Shown one piece after another: positions 16,684-24,783 of a stretch of DNA of 64,000 nt. This stretch comes from UBA6168 sp964508135. GTDB taxonomy: Bacteria; Bacteroidota; Bacteroidia; Chitinophagales; Saprospiraceae. Below the pieces are notes generated by a model. That model was not told the DNA's origin and did no database searches. It saw nothing but the letters and a program-made list of their open reading frames with translations. A program made the translations under genes and the position numbers. The stretch's first letter is position 1; the number at the start of each line of letters is the position of its first letter. Location: positions 1 to 64,000 of the forward strand of contig CAZDSU010000018.1 of assembly GCA_964508135.1 (NCBI GenBank). The letters run 5' to 3'.

Positions 16684-17921
16684 GTCGCAGCCTTTACCAA
16701 TTTGTACAGCTTGTCGGAAGGGCGAATTTTTTCGGGCAGGGGCAGCGTGATGCGGTCGCCCTGGGCGGCTTCCGGCCTGACGTTCCCGTCCACGCGGAGT
16801 TCCTTCACGAGGTCCTGGATTACGCCGGTTTTGTTTCCGGTAATCAAAATTTCATCGCCGTTTTTCAGGCCGTAGCTTTCCATGATGAATTCTGCGACTT
16901 CGATTTTGTCAAAATACTTCACGCATTTGCCGAGGTAAATCTTTTTTTGTGTGGCGCTTGAATCGGGCGATTCGGTCCATTCCCCCAGTCTTTTGCCTAA
17001 GTAATAGCCGTCCCAAAACCCACGGTTGTACACAGTTTCCAACCGTTGCTTCCAGCCCCCTACCCTTTCCGGCGTGAAGCTGCCGTTCAGGCAACTGTCC
17101 ACCGCTTCCCGGTAGCATTGGGTCACGGTTTTCACGTATTCGGGCGCCCTGCCCCGGCCCTCGATTTTGAGCAGGGTAACGCCGCTCTCGATTATTTTAT
17201 CAATAAAATCAATGGTGCAGAGGTCTTTCGGCGACATGATGTACTCGTTTTCGATGACCCATTCGTCGCCCTGTTCGAGATCCCTGACCTGGTATGCCCT
17301 TCGGCAATTCTGAAAACAAGAACCCCGGTTGGCCGAGGCATTGTGGGCGTGCAGGCTCAGGTAGCACTTCCCCGAAATGGCCATGCACAATGCCCCGTGC
17401 ACGAAGATTTCCACCTTCACCAGTTCGCCAGACGGGCCTCTGATTCCCTGTTTTTTTATCTGCCGGACGATTTCCTGCACCTGGTTCAGGCTCAGCTCTC
17501 GTGCCAGCACCACCGCATCTGCGAAAACGGAGTAAAAACGCAGTGATTCGATGTTGGAAACGTTCGCCTGCGTGGAGATGTGGAGCGGCATCCCGATTTG
17601 TCGGCAGTAGCCCATCACCGCGTGGTCGCTGGCGATAATGGCATCCACGCCTGCTTCCAGTGCGGCATCGCAGATCCTCCGCATCAGCGCCAAATCCTGG
17701 TTGTACAGGACGGCATTCAGCGTGAGGTAAGCTTTCACGCCGTTCCTTCGGCAACTTTTGGCGATTTCAGGAAGCTCGTCCAGCGTGAACCTGCTGGCAG
17801 AGCGGGAGCGCATGTTCAAATGTTCGACACCGAAGTAAACGGCGCTGGCGCCGCCCTGCATGGCAGCCGTCAACGACTCGAACGAGCCTGCGGGAGCGAT
17901 TATTTGAACTTCATTTTTCAT
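16680..17921 (-). CDS. peptidase U32 family protein (Fe-S hydroxylase/protease-like)
   Basis: This 413-residue protein carries the U32 signature VEIFVHGALCMAISGKCYLSL followed by GSCFQNCRRAY, with the four cysteines that hold a [4Fe-4S] cluster in characterised relatives. Relatives include TrhP and RlhA (RNA hydroxylation) and UbiU/UbiV (O2-independent ubiquinone hydroxylation), so a non-peptidase role is likely. The ATG at 17921 is preferred because it follows the SDR stop by 1 bp and gives MKNEVQIIAPAGSFE, the usual start. It sits between SDR and ferredoxin genes in the hcr operon, where a housekeeping RNA-modifying protein would be out of place. Confidence 0.85.
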   Translation of the reverse strand: MKNEVQIIAPAGSFESLTAAMQGGASAVYFGVEHLNMRSRSASRFTLDELPEIAKSCRRNGVKAYLTLNAVLYNQDLALMRRICDAALEAGVDAIIASDHAVMGYCRQIGMPLHISTQANVSNIESLRFYSVFADAVVLARELSLNQVQEIVRQIKKQGIRGPSGELVKVEIFVHGALCMAISGKCYLSLHAHNASANRGSCFQNCRRAYQVRDLEQGDEWVIENEYIMSPKDLCTIDFIDKIIESGVTLLKIEGRGRAPEYVKTVTQCYREAVDSCLNGSFTPERVGGWKQRLETVYNRGFWDGYYLGKRLGEWTESPDSSATQKKIYLGKCVKYFDKIEVAEFIMESYGLKNGDEILITGNKTGVIQDLVKELRVDGNVRPEAAQGDRITLPLPEKIRPSDKLYKLVKAAT

Positions 17922-17922
17922 G

Positions 17923-18720
17923 TTAAAATACCGTTGTGCCGACGCTCTTCCCCCCATCCACGTGGAGTACCTGCCCCGTGATGAAGTGGTTTTTTTCCGA
18001 CGCCAAAAACGCCACCAGGCGGGCGATGTCGTCCGGCTCGCCCATGGTTTTGGTGGGCTGTGCGTTCAGCAGTTTTTGCCGCACGTCTTCCGGCAGGTTT
18101 TGCGTGAGCGGCGTGTCAATCAAGCCAGGGGCGACGGCGTTCACCGTTACCCCATATTGCGCAAGCTCCAAAGCCAGCGCCCTCGTCAGGCCAACCACGC
18201 CAGCCTTGGAAGCGGAGTAGTTGGTCTGCCCCGGATTACCGAGCCAGGCGCGGGAGGCGATGTTGACAATCCTGCCGTAGCCAGCTTCTTTCATCAGTCG
18301 AGCGGCTTCGCGGCACATCAGCCAGGTGCCCCGCAGGTTGACCTGGATGACCCGGTCGAAATCGGCGGTTTCCATTTTCCAAATCACCCGGTCGCGGATG
18401 ATGCCTGCGTTGTTCACCAGCACTTTCACGGGGCTGTGCTTCTCCGCCACGGAAGCGAACAACTGCTTCACGCTGTCCTCGTCGCCCACGTCGCAGGGGA
18501 GGTAGCAGGCCCGTTCCGGGTGGATGCGGGCGGCGGCTTGTTTGCCTTCCGCTTCGTCCACATCGGCAATGATGGCGAAAAAGCCGTCTTCCACTAATTG
18601 CCGGGCGATGGAAAAACCGATGCCTTTGGCTGCGCCTGTTATGATGGCTGTGCCAGGGTTTTCCAGAGGTGACACCTTATTAAAAGGTGTCACCTCTATG
18701 CTATGCCGTTTGCTTTTCAT
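17923..18720 (-). CDS. short-chain dehydrogenase/reductase
   Basis: This 265-residue classical SDR has TAIITGAAKGIG (NAD(P) binding), NNAG, the catalytic Ser in IVNIASRA and Y-x3-K in NYSASKAG, then the closing GQVLHVDGG. Such enzymes oxidise or reduce hydroxyacyl-CoA or acyl-ACP substrates. In Rhodopseudomonas an SDR (BadH) acts in cyclohexanecarboxylate metabolism, so a role here is plausible but not specific. The first 22 or so residues are abnormal for the family: they are encoded largely by repeat family B (18665-18697). The start overlaps the hemerythrin gene by 20 bp; a GTG inside the repeat is an alternative start. Confidence 0.85.
   Translation of the reverse strand: MKSKRHSIEVTPFNKVSPLENPGTAIITGAAKGIGFSIARQLVEDGFFAIIADVDEAEGKQAAARIHPERACYLPCDVGDEDSVKQLFASVAEKHSPVKVLVNNAGIIRDRVIWKMETADFDRVIQVNLRGTWLMCREAARLMKEAGYGRIVNIASRAWLGNPGQTNYSASKAGVVGLTRALALELAQYGVTVNAVAPGLIDTPLTQNLPEDVRQKLLNAQPTKTMGEPDDIARLVAFLASEKNHFITGQVLHVDGGKSVGTTVF
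18665..18697. repeat. palindromic repeat family B, copy 2
   Basis: A 33-bp hairpin (AGAGGTGACACCTT and its complement) lies within the 5' end of the SDR coding frame, just after the hemerythrin stop codon. It is nearly the same as 58788-58820. Confidence 0.8.
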
Positions 18721-19231
18721 ATTGCCTTTTCACGTCTTCGCCAAGCTCCATGTCCTTGTCCAAAAAGGAGAAGTATAGCCGCTCTTTTTCCGCATCGGAC
18801 AGCACCTCGTCCACCGCTATAAAAAGCTCGTCGTCCTCGGCGCTGATGTGGTCGGTGAGGTCGGAGAGGTAGTGCCTGAGCACCTTCCTGGCACCTTCCC
18901 AGTCCCCCTCGTTGATGGCGGCCTCCGCTTCTTTCAGCGCGTCCCTGAACATCTCGTGGTGTTCTTCCAGCGCTTCGGTGATGGCCGCCAAGCCGGGATA
19001 CCTTTCCTGGAGCAAAGAAAACAAGATGTCTTCTTCTTTTTGGTGGTGATATTTATCACCGTAGTTACGGAAGAAGTTGAGGTGCCTACTTAGTTCCTCC
19101 TTTTCAACTGACAGGTTTTCCGTCTCCAAAAGTTGCTGGAGGGCTTGTATTCTTTGGAGTATCACTTCGTGCTCGTCGTAGAGCATCATCATTGCTTGTG
19201 AATGCATGTGGTCGGAGTTTAAGATTTTCAA
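18701..19231 (-). CDS. hemerythrin-domain protein
   Basis: This 176-residue four-helix protein has the HHE di-iron pattern: DEHEVI (near residue 20), YHHQKEEDILF (near 61), EEHHEMF (near 90) and HISAEDDELF (near 132). Such proteins bind O2 or NO at a di-iron site. It is first in the minus-strand hcr operon and divergent from bcrC, so it may protect the oxygen-sensitive Fe-S enzymes encoded beside it. That role is inferred from position. An internal Met near residue 9 or 14 could be the true start. Confidence 0.88.
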   Translation of the reverse strand: MKILNSDHMHSQAMMMLYDEHEVILQRIQALQQLLETENLSVEKEELSRHLNFFRNYGDKYHHQKEEDILFSLLQERYPGLAAITEALEEHHEMFRDALKEAEAAINEGDWEGARKVLRHYLSDLTDHISAEDDELFIAVDEVLSDAEKERLYFSFLDKDMELGEDVKRQYEKQTA

Positions 19232-19249
19232 AAAAAAATTCGCTGCTAT

Positions 19250-19292
19250 TTAAGTCTTTTTTGTCTCAAATAAAAAAATTCTTGTACATTCG
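19250..19292 (+). promoter_or_regulatory. composite promoter of the bcr operon
   Basis: TTAAGT (19250-19255), 8 bp, TCTCAA (19264-19269) is a near-palindrome matching the TTAAGA-N8-TCTTAA element. A -7 box TACATTCG (one mismatch to TAnnTTTG) begins 21 bp after the start of the right half-site at 19285, the spacing found at 43870 and 60926. Transcription would start near 19299, leaving a leader of about 130 nt before bcrC. Confidence 0.55.
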
Positions 19293-19428
19293 TGCGAAAT
19301 AAAGTCGAACGGGTGTTCGTGCATCGAGCCAATCACGGAAAGAGTTCAGGAATTTTTTCTTAATAATTAATCGCTTTGGAAGCCGTGTCGGACGGTGCTG
19401 ATTTCAAACCAGATAAAAATCCAGGTTC

Positions 19429-20604
19429 ATGTTTGCAGCGCTACAACCACTTCTCGAAACCTGTAAGCAACAGGCGTTTGACCTCCACTTCCGCCGCGCC
19501 AAGGCGTGGAAAGCAGCAGGTGAGGGAAGGGTGCTGGTGGGCTACATGCCCATCTATTTTCCGAGGGAGGTCGTCCATGCAGCGGGGGGCCTCGCCGTCG
19601 GTATTTTGGGAGGCGGCGACCGCAAGCAAATCATCAAGGGCGACGCCTACTACCAGTCGTACATCTGCCACATGCCGAGGGGCATCATCGAAATGGCGCT
19701 CGACGACAACCTCAACGATTTCGACGGCTTCATTTTCCCTTCCATTTGCGATGTCATCCGCAACCTCTCCGGGATGTTCCGCATGTTGGGCAAGGGGAAA
19801 TTCGTGAAGTACCTCGACTTCCCGCAAAACTTTCTGCCTGCTGTCGGTGGGGTATTTTACAGAAAAGAACTGCTCCACGTGCAAGAGGAGATTTTCAAAA
19901 TCAACGGCTACCAGCCAAGCGTCGAAGCGCTGAACCGCTCCATCGCCTTGTTCAACGAAAACCGGGCGCTAACGGAGGAAATCTACGACATCCGGCAGCA
20001 ATTCCCTTGGCGGCTTCCCTACGAAGACCTCTACTGCATAATGCGGGCGGGCATGGTGATGCCGGTCGAAGAGCACAACGAAATACTTTCGGAGGTGCTT
20101 GACTACGTCCGGCTGGAAGTGGGCGAGCCGATGGACAAAATCAAGGTGGTGGTTAGCGGCGCATTCTGCGAGCAGCCCCCGTTGGGGCTGATAAAATCCA
20201 TCGAAATAGCAGGCTGCTACGTGGTGGACGACGATCTGCTGCTGGGTTCCCGCTGGATTCAGGGCGACATTGACGCCAGCAGCGACGACCCCCTCGGCGC
20301 CCTCGTGGACGCCTATCTTGAACAAAGCACTTTTTCGTCTACCGTTTACGACGTAGGCAACCCAAAGGAAGCCCGCCTGATTGACCTCGCCCACCGGCGG
20401 CAGGCGGACGGGATACTTTTTGCAGCGCCCAGCTTCTGCGACCCGGCCCTGCTCGACCGCCCACAGTTGCAGAAAGCCTGCGACGACGCAGGGGTGCGCT
20501 ACATTAGTTTTCAGTACAGCGAAAATACCGGCCAGTTCAAGGTGATAAAAGAGCAGGTGGGGGCTTTCTCGGATTCCATCAAGTTGTGGGAGGAAGTGGC
20601 TTGA
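19429..20604 (+). CDS. bcrC: benzoyl-CoA reductase subunit C (BcrC/BadD/BzdN-type)
   Basis: One of two catalytic subunits of ATP-dependent benzoyl-CoA reductase, which reduces the aromatic ring to cyclohexa-1,5-diene-1-carbonyl-CoA. This 391-residue member of the HgdB/2-hydroxyacyl-CoA dehydratase family has cysteines suited to a [4Fe-4S] cluster at C80 (SYICHMPRGI), C107 (FPSICDVIRNLSGMF) and C337 (APSFCDPALLDRPQL). YMPIYFPREVVHAAGG is the typical N-terminal block. Size and first place in a four-gene set (two HgdB-type, two ATPase) match the Thauera order bcrCBAD. A 49-bp hairpin follows the stop codon. Confidence 0.92.
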   Translation: MFAALQPLLETCKQQAFDLHFRRAKAWKAAGEGRVLVGYMPIYFPREVVHAAGGLAVGILGGGDRKQIIKGDAYYQSYICHMPRGIIEMALDDNLNDFDGFIFPSICDVIRNLSGMFRMLGKGKFVKYLDFPQNFLPAVGGVFYRKELLHVQEEIFKINGYQPSVEALNRSIALFNENRALTEEIYDIRQQFPWRLPYEDLYCIMRAGMVMPVEEHNEILSEVLDYVRLEVGEPMDKIKVVVSGAFCEQPPLGLIKSIEIAGCYVVDDDLLLGSRWIQGDIDASSDDPLGALVDAYLEQSTFSSTVYDVGNPKEARLIDLAHRRQADGILFAAPSFCDPALLDRPQLQKACDDAGVRYISFQYSENTGQFKVIKEQVGAFSDSIKLWEEVA

Positions 20605-20652
20605 CCTCACCCCCGGCCCCTCTCCTCGCAGGAGAGGGGCCGGGGGTGAGGT
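20604..20652. repeat. 49-bp perfect hairpin between bcrC and bcrB
   Basis: Arms of 22 bp (ACCTCACCCCCGGCCCCTCT and on) around a short loop begin at the last base of the bcrC stop codon. It is very GC-rich without a T-tract. It could stabilise the bcrC end or modulate bcrB translation; it may also be a dispersed repeat. Confidence 0.8.
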
Positions 20653-20666
20653 AAAAACTCAATTTT

Positions 20667-21962
20667 ATGTCAAAAGAAGTCGTCAAAGAAAAAAGCATGG
20701 TTCTCCAGAAGGAGATGCTGGCGGGGCTTTTCAAAGAACTGAGCCAGGCCCATGAAACCGGGAAAAAGGTCGTCTATACCTTCGTGCCAGGCAACCTGTC
20801 TGAACTCATCCATGCATTCGACATGCTGCCAGTATATCCCGAAATCAACGCCCTGCAATCGGGCATGCGCAAAAATTCGGGCGCTTTCATCCGGGAGGCG
20901 GAAAAGGCGGGGCACTCGGAAGACGTCTGCACCTACGTCAAGTGCGACATCGGCATGATGCTCAACGGAAACATCGGCCCGACGGGCGAAAAGCTCCCGC
21001 CGCCCGACCTGTTGCTGTTGAGCTACACCGGCTGTTTCACCTTCATGAAATGGTTCGAAAACCTCGAACGCTATTATCCCGGCGTGCCGGTCGCCATGCT
21101 GCACACGCCCTACCAGGAGGGCGGGAAGATTACGCAGGAAATGAGGGACTACATGGTGGAGCAGTTGAGGCTGGAGGTGATCCCGAAAATGGAGAAAGTG
21201 TCCGGCAAAAAATTCGACGAGAGCAAGCTGGCGGGCATCCTCGAAAACTCCGTGCGAGCGGAAGACCTCATCGTCAAGATTTTCGAAACCACGAAAAACA
21301 AGCCCACGCCGATTGACGCCTACTTCGCTGGGGTCTATTACATCGGGCCCATCAACACGGGTTTCCGGGGCACACCAGAAGCGGTAACTTACTACGAAAC
21401 GCTGTACGAAGAAATACAGGAGCGGGTGCGCCTGGGCTTGGGACCGATTACGCCGGAAGGCGAAATGAAAGAAGAACGTTTCCGGCTGGTGGTGGAAGGG
21501 CCGCCTAACTGGACCTCCTTCCGGGAGTTTTGGAAGCTGTTTTACGACATGGGCGCAGTGGTGGTCGCCTCCACTTACACCAAAGTGGGTGGCTTGTACG
21601 ATACCGGCTTCCGCCACGACCCCGCCCGGCCGCTCGAAAGCCTTGGCGAATACTGCATGAACTGCTACACCAACCTGAACCTGCCGCAGCGCATTGACCT
21701 TTTAGAAAAATACATCACCGAGTACCAGGCGGACGGCTTCCTGGTGAATTCCATCAAAAGCTGCAACTCCTTTTCCGCAGGGCAACTGCTGATGATGCGA
21801 CACCTGGAGGAGCGGCTCGGCATACCCGTCGGGTTCATCGAGTCCGATTTGGTGGACCCCCGGTACTTTTCGTATTCCAACATCAAAAACAGGCTGGATT
21901 CTTTTTTCCAAATGCTCGGGCAGCGGAAGGTTATCAAAGGGCAACTGGAGCTTGTGGCCTGA
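20667..21962 (+). CDS. bcrB: benzoyl-CoA reductase subunit B (BcrB/BadE/BzdO-type)
   Basis: Second catalytic subunit of benzoyl-CoA reductase, 431 residues, same superfamily as BcrC. Family blocks are KKVVYTFVPGNLSELIHAFD, EDVCTYVKCDIGMM, SYTGCFTFMKWFENL and SIKSCNSFSAGQLLMM; their cysteines are the likely [4Fe-4S] ligands. The central GVYYIGPINTGFRGT stretch is typical of BcrB/BzdO. It lies 62 bp after bcrC, and bcrA follows after a family A hairpin. Together BcrB and BcrC bind substrate and the low-potential cluster, while BcrA and BcrD supply ATP-driven electrons. Confidence 0.92.
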   Translation: MSKEVVKEKSMVLQKEMLAGLFKELSQAHETGKKVVYTFVPGNLSELIHAFDMLPVYPEINALQSGMRKNSGAFIREAEKAGHSEDVCTYVKCDIGMMLNGNIGPTGEKLPPPDLLLLSYTGCFTFMKWFENLERYYPGVPVAMLHTPYQEGGKITQEMRDYMVEQLRLEVIPKMEKVSGKKFDESKLAGILENSVRAEDLIVKIFETTKNKPTPIDAYFAGVYYIGPINTGFRGTPEAVTYYETLYEEIQERVRLGLGPITPEGEMKEERFRLVVEGPPNWTSFREFWKLFYDMGAVVVASTYTKVGGLYDTGFRHDPARPLESLGEYCMNCYTNLNLPQRIDLLEKYITEYQADGFLVNSIKSCNSFSAGQLLMMRHLEERLGIPVGFIESDLVDPRYFSYSNIKNRLDSFFQMLGQRKVIKGQLELVA

Positions 21963-21999
21963 GTTTAGAGAAGTTTGAGGTTATCCAAAAATCTCGGAC

Positions 22000-22070
22000 T
22001 TCGAGCGGCGGGGTTTTGAACCCCGCATTTCCGGTGCTGAAATGCGGGGTTCAAAACCCCGCCGCTCGAA
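22000..22070. repeat. palindromic repeat family A, copy 1
   Basis: A 71-bp hairpin with arms TTCGAGCGGCGGGGTTTTGA... lies between bcrB and bcrA. Related copies are at 23640, 24648, 28868, 37074 and 57943. Confidence 0.9.
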
Positions 22071-22133
22071 GGAACTGTCTGGAAATTTAAGTCTCAACAC
22101 GATACCTCAAACAATCTCAAACCATTTCAAACA

Positions 22134-23564
22134 ATGAAAAAATACTATCTCGGAATAGACCTCGGTTCCACCACTTCCAAAGCCGTCATCATTGACGAGC
22201 AGGACAACATCATCGGGCGGGGCATCACCAACACCCGCTCCAACTATGAGGTGGCTGCCGAAATTGCGAAGCAGTCGGCGATTTACAACGCCCGATTTTA
22301 CCTGCTCCAGAACAGGTTGAGCGACATCATCGAGCGGCATCCCGAATACAGGCGGTACATCAAGGAAATGGAAGACGCCTTCCAGTACCTCCAGTTCAGC
22401 AACCGGCTGGAACGGCTCCGGCGGCAACTCCTCCAAACCGCTGGAGAAACTGCCAAAACCGAAGCAATCCACCGCACCATGCTTGTCGAAGTGGAAAGAA
22501 TCAGCGGCGAAATCCAGGTGGAAGTCAAAGTGGATTACCTCGAAAAAGACCTCGGCTCGAAGAGCCAGTTTTTCCGGGACATCGTCGGCGAGAAGTACAA
22601 CGAGAAGGTGAGCGCCTTGCCCAAGGCCATGTTCGAGCCGATGATGCTGCTTTTTGACAAAAGCATCAACCCCGTGGAAAACGAGACCATCAACTTCCAG
22701 TTTGGGCAGTTGGTGGAGGAGTCCATGAACCTGCTGAACGCAAAATACGCCCAACTTGCCGATGCCGTCCATGAAGAAGAAAGCATAGATTTCGACGCCG
22801 AGCTAAACTTGCTGAAAGGCAATTACCAAAGGGTCTCCGACTCATTGAAAGAACACATCAACTACGTTTCGGAGGAAGAATTCCACATCGCAGACATGGT
22901 GGGTACGGGCTACGGCAGGGCGCTGCTGCCCTTCCCGGAGAACTGCATCAAGTCGGAAATTTTGTGCCACGCTTTCGGCGCTCACGCCGTGTTCCCCAAT
23001 ACCCGCACCGTGCTCGACATCGGCGGGCAGGACACCAAAGCCATCCAGGTGGACCAGTACGGCCTGGTCACCAGCTTCCACATGAACGACCGCTGCGCCG
23101 CTGGCTGCGGGCGCTACCTCGGCTACATCGCCGACGAGCTGAACATCTCCCTGAACGAACTGGGGCCGCTCGCCCTCGATGCCCAAAAGGAGGTCACCAT
23201 CTGCTCCACCTGCACCGTTTTTGCCGGCGCCGAGCTTCGGGAGTTGATGAACGTGGGCGAAAAAAGGGAGGACATCCTGGCGGGCTTGCACCGCGCCATC
23301 GTCATGCGGGCCATGTCGCTGCTGGCGAGGTCGGGCGGGGTGCGCAACGAGTTCACCTTCACTGGCGGCGTGGCGAGAAATCTGGCGGTGCTGAAATACG
23401 TCTCCGAACTGGTGCGCCAGAACTACGGGCAGGATTTGACCATCAACGTCCACACGGACTCCATCTTCATGGGGGCGCTGGGTGGGGCGATGTTCGCCCG
23501 GCGAAATATCGAGGTGGCGTTGCCAAGCAAGAAGAAGAGCGAAGAACTTGTAGAAGTGGCATAA
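22134..23564 (+). CDS. bcrA: benzoyl-CoA reductase ATPase subunit A (BcrA/BadF-type)
   Basis: Large ATPase subunit that couples ATP hydrolysis to electron transfer into BcrBC. This 476-residue ASKHA-fold protein has phosphate-1 motif LGIDLGSTTSKAVIID (residues 6-21), VLDIGGQDTKAI (near 295) and the cluster cysteines in NDRCAAGCGRYL (near 320) and ICSTCTVFAGAE (near 360), the pair that shares a [4Fe-4S] between the two ATPase subunits. An insert from about 36 to 240 between the first motif and MVGTGYGRALLPFP distinguishes the large BcrA/BadF type from BcrD. It follows bcrB by 171 bp containing a repeat hairpin. Confidence 0.9.
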   Translation: MKKYYLGIDLGSTTSKAVIIDEQDNIIGRGITNTRSNYEVAAEIAKQSAIYNARFYLLQNRLSDIIERHPEYRRYIKEMEDAFQYLQFSNRLERLRRQLLQTAGETAKTEAIHRTMLVEVERISGEIQVEVKVDYLEKDLGSKSQFFRDIVGEKYNEKVSALPKAMFEPMMLLFDKSINPVENETINFQFGQLVEESMNLLNAKYAQLADAVHEEESIDFDAELNLLKGNYQRVSDSLKEHINYVSEEEFHIADMVGTGYGRALLPFPENCIKSEILCHAFGAHAVFPNTRTVLDIGGQDTKAIQVDQYGLVTSFHMNDRCAAGCGRYLGYIADELNISLNELGPLALDAQKEVTICSTCTVFAGAELRELMNVGEKREDILAGLHRAIVMRAMSLLARSGGVRNEFTFTGGVARNLAVLKYVSELVRQNYGQDLTINVHTDSIFMGALGGAMFARRNIEVALPSKKKSEELVEVA

Positions 23565-23570
23565 TCAATT

Positions 23571-23602
23571 AGACCTGTTAGCACTCGAAGTACTAAGCAG
23601 TT
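23571..23602. repeat. decayed copy of the fusion-joint hairpin
   Basis: Shares AGACCTG-TAGCACTCGAAGT-type sequence with 15934-15966 over its first 22 bases, then loses pairing. It starts 6 bp after the bcrA stop. Confidence 0.6.
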
Positions 23603-23639
23603 CAAGCGATTTATTCGACCCTTTCGGTTGGTTCCGGTT

Positions 23640-23712
23640 TTCGAGCGGCGGGGGTTTTAACCCCGCCTTTTTTGACCGGGAAAATTCGGGGGTCAAAACC
23701 CCGCCGCTCGAA
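23640..23712. repeat. palindromic repeat family A, copy 2
   Basis: A 73-bp hairpin between bcrA and bcrD with arms TTCGAGCGGCGGGGGTTTTA and complement; the loop region differs from copy 1. Confidence 0.85.
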
Positions 23713-23758
23713 GAAAACTCTGCTAAAACTTAACTGTCGGTACCTAAAAGCTAAAATC

Positions 23759-24598
23759 ATGACCAACCAATTTTACACCATGGGCGTGGACGTCGGCGGC
23801 AGCTACGTCAAAGCTGTGCTCGTCGAGTACTCCGAACATCCGCAAATCATGGACAAGCAAACGGAGAAAATCCGCAAGCGCAACCCCGCCGACGTGGCGG
23901 AAGAGCTTGTCAATCACATCCTCCAGGAAAACGGCTTGCGCTACGAGGACATCGCCTACTTAGCCTCCACCGGCGAAGGCGAAATGGTCACCCGCAAGAA
24001 GGGGCATTTTTACAGCATGACCACCCACTCGAAGGGCGGCGAGTTCCTTTACCCTGGCGCAAAAACCGTGGTGGACATGGGGGCGCTCTACGTCCGGGCC
24101 ATCAAAATCGGCGAGCGGGCAAGGGTGCTGGACTACAAAATGACGGGCCAATGCGCCTCCGGTTCCGGGCAGTTCATCGAAAACATCAGCCGCTACCTGG
24201 GGCTGTCCATCGAGGAGGTGGGCGACGTTTCCCTGCAATCGCAGCACCCCGAAGTGCCTTCCGGCATCTGCGCCGTGCTTGCGGAAACGGACGTCATCAA
24301 CATGGTGTCGAGGGGCATCACCACGCCCGACATCATCAAGGGCATCCACCTCTCCGTCGGCGGGCGCATCATCAAGCTGCTGTCGGCGCTGAAAGCGGAG
24401 TCGCCGGTGATGCTGGCTGGCGGACTGGGCATCAATCAGGGCATGGTGCAAGCCATCGGCGAACTGCTCAAGGAAAGCAAATACGGCTACGAAATCGTGA
24501 CGCACCCCGACGCCATTTATTCCGGGGCAATCGGGGCGGCGCTGTGGGGAGGGTATAGATATGTCAAGTTGAACAAGGAAAAATATGCTTTTGCTTGA
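23759..24598 (+). CDS. bcrD: benzoyl-CoA reductase ATPase subunit D (BcrD/BadG-type)
   Basis: Small ATPase subunit of benzoyl-CoA reductase, 279 residues from the ATG at 23759; an upstream in-frame start would translate the family A repeat. Motifs: MGVDVGGSYVKAVLVEY (ATP binding), STGEGEMV, VVDMGALYVRAIKI and the cluster cysteine in MTGQCASGSGQFIENI, with the second in GICAVLAETDVIN. The closing LAGGLGINQGMVQAIGELL and SGAIGAALWG are standard for the 2-hydroxyacyl-CoA dehydratase activator family. It completes the bcrCBAD set. Confidence 0.9.
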   Translation: MTNQFYTMGVDVGGSYVKAVLVEYSEHPQIMDKQTEKIRKRNPADVAEELVNHILQENGLRYEDIAYLASTGEGEMVTRKKGHFYSMTTHSKGGEFLYPGAKTVVDMGALYVRAIKIGERARVLDYKMTGQCASGSGQFIENISRYLGLSIEEVGDVSLQSQHPEVPSGICAVLAETDVINMVSRGITTPDIIKGIHLSVGGRIIKLLSALKAESPVMLAGGLGINQGMVQAIGELLKESKYGYEIVTHPDAIYSGAIGAALWGGYRYVKLNKEKYAFA

Positions 24599-24647
24599 AG
24601 ATTCAAAGCGTTGACACAACCGGCTTGAAACGTTTTGACCGTTTCGA

Positions 24648-24719
24648 TTCGAGCGGTGGGGTTTTGAAACCCCACATTTCCGCAGCAAAAATGCGGGGTT
24701 CAAAACCCCGCCGCCCGAA
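24648..24719. repeat. palindromic repeat family A, copy 3
   Basis: A 72-bp hairpin (TTCGAGCGGTGGGGTTTTGA... with two substitutions in one arm) between bcrD and the SGNH gene. Confidence 0.85.
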
Positions 24720-24783
24720 GAAAGACCGGTTATTGATTGAATAACTTATCAATTTTAATTTATTGACCCGACCAAGCCAAGCC

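Noticed and set aside
20604..20652. The bcrC-bcrB hairpin as an intrinsic terminator
   Set aside because: There is no T-tract, and bcrB must be expressed with bcrC. Kept as a repeat or stability element.
19429..24598. Class II (Bam, tungsten) benzoyl-CoA reductase
   Set aside because: No BamB-like aldehyde:ferredoxin oxidoreductase sequence; the four genes are clearly the ATP-dependent type.
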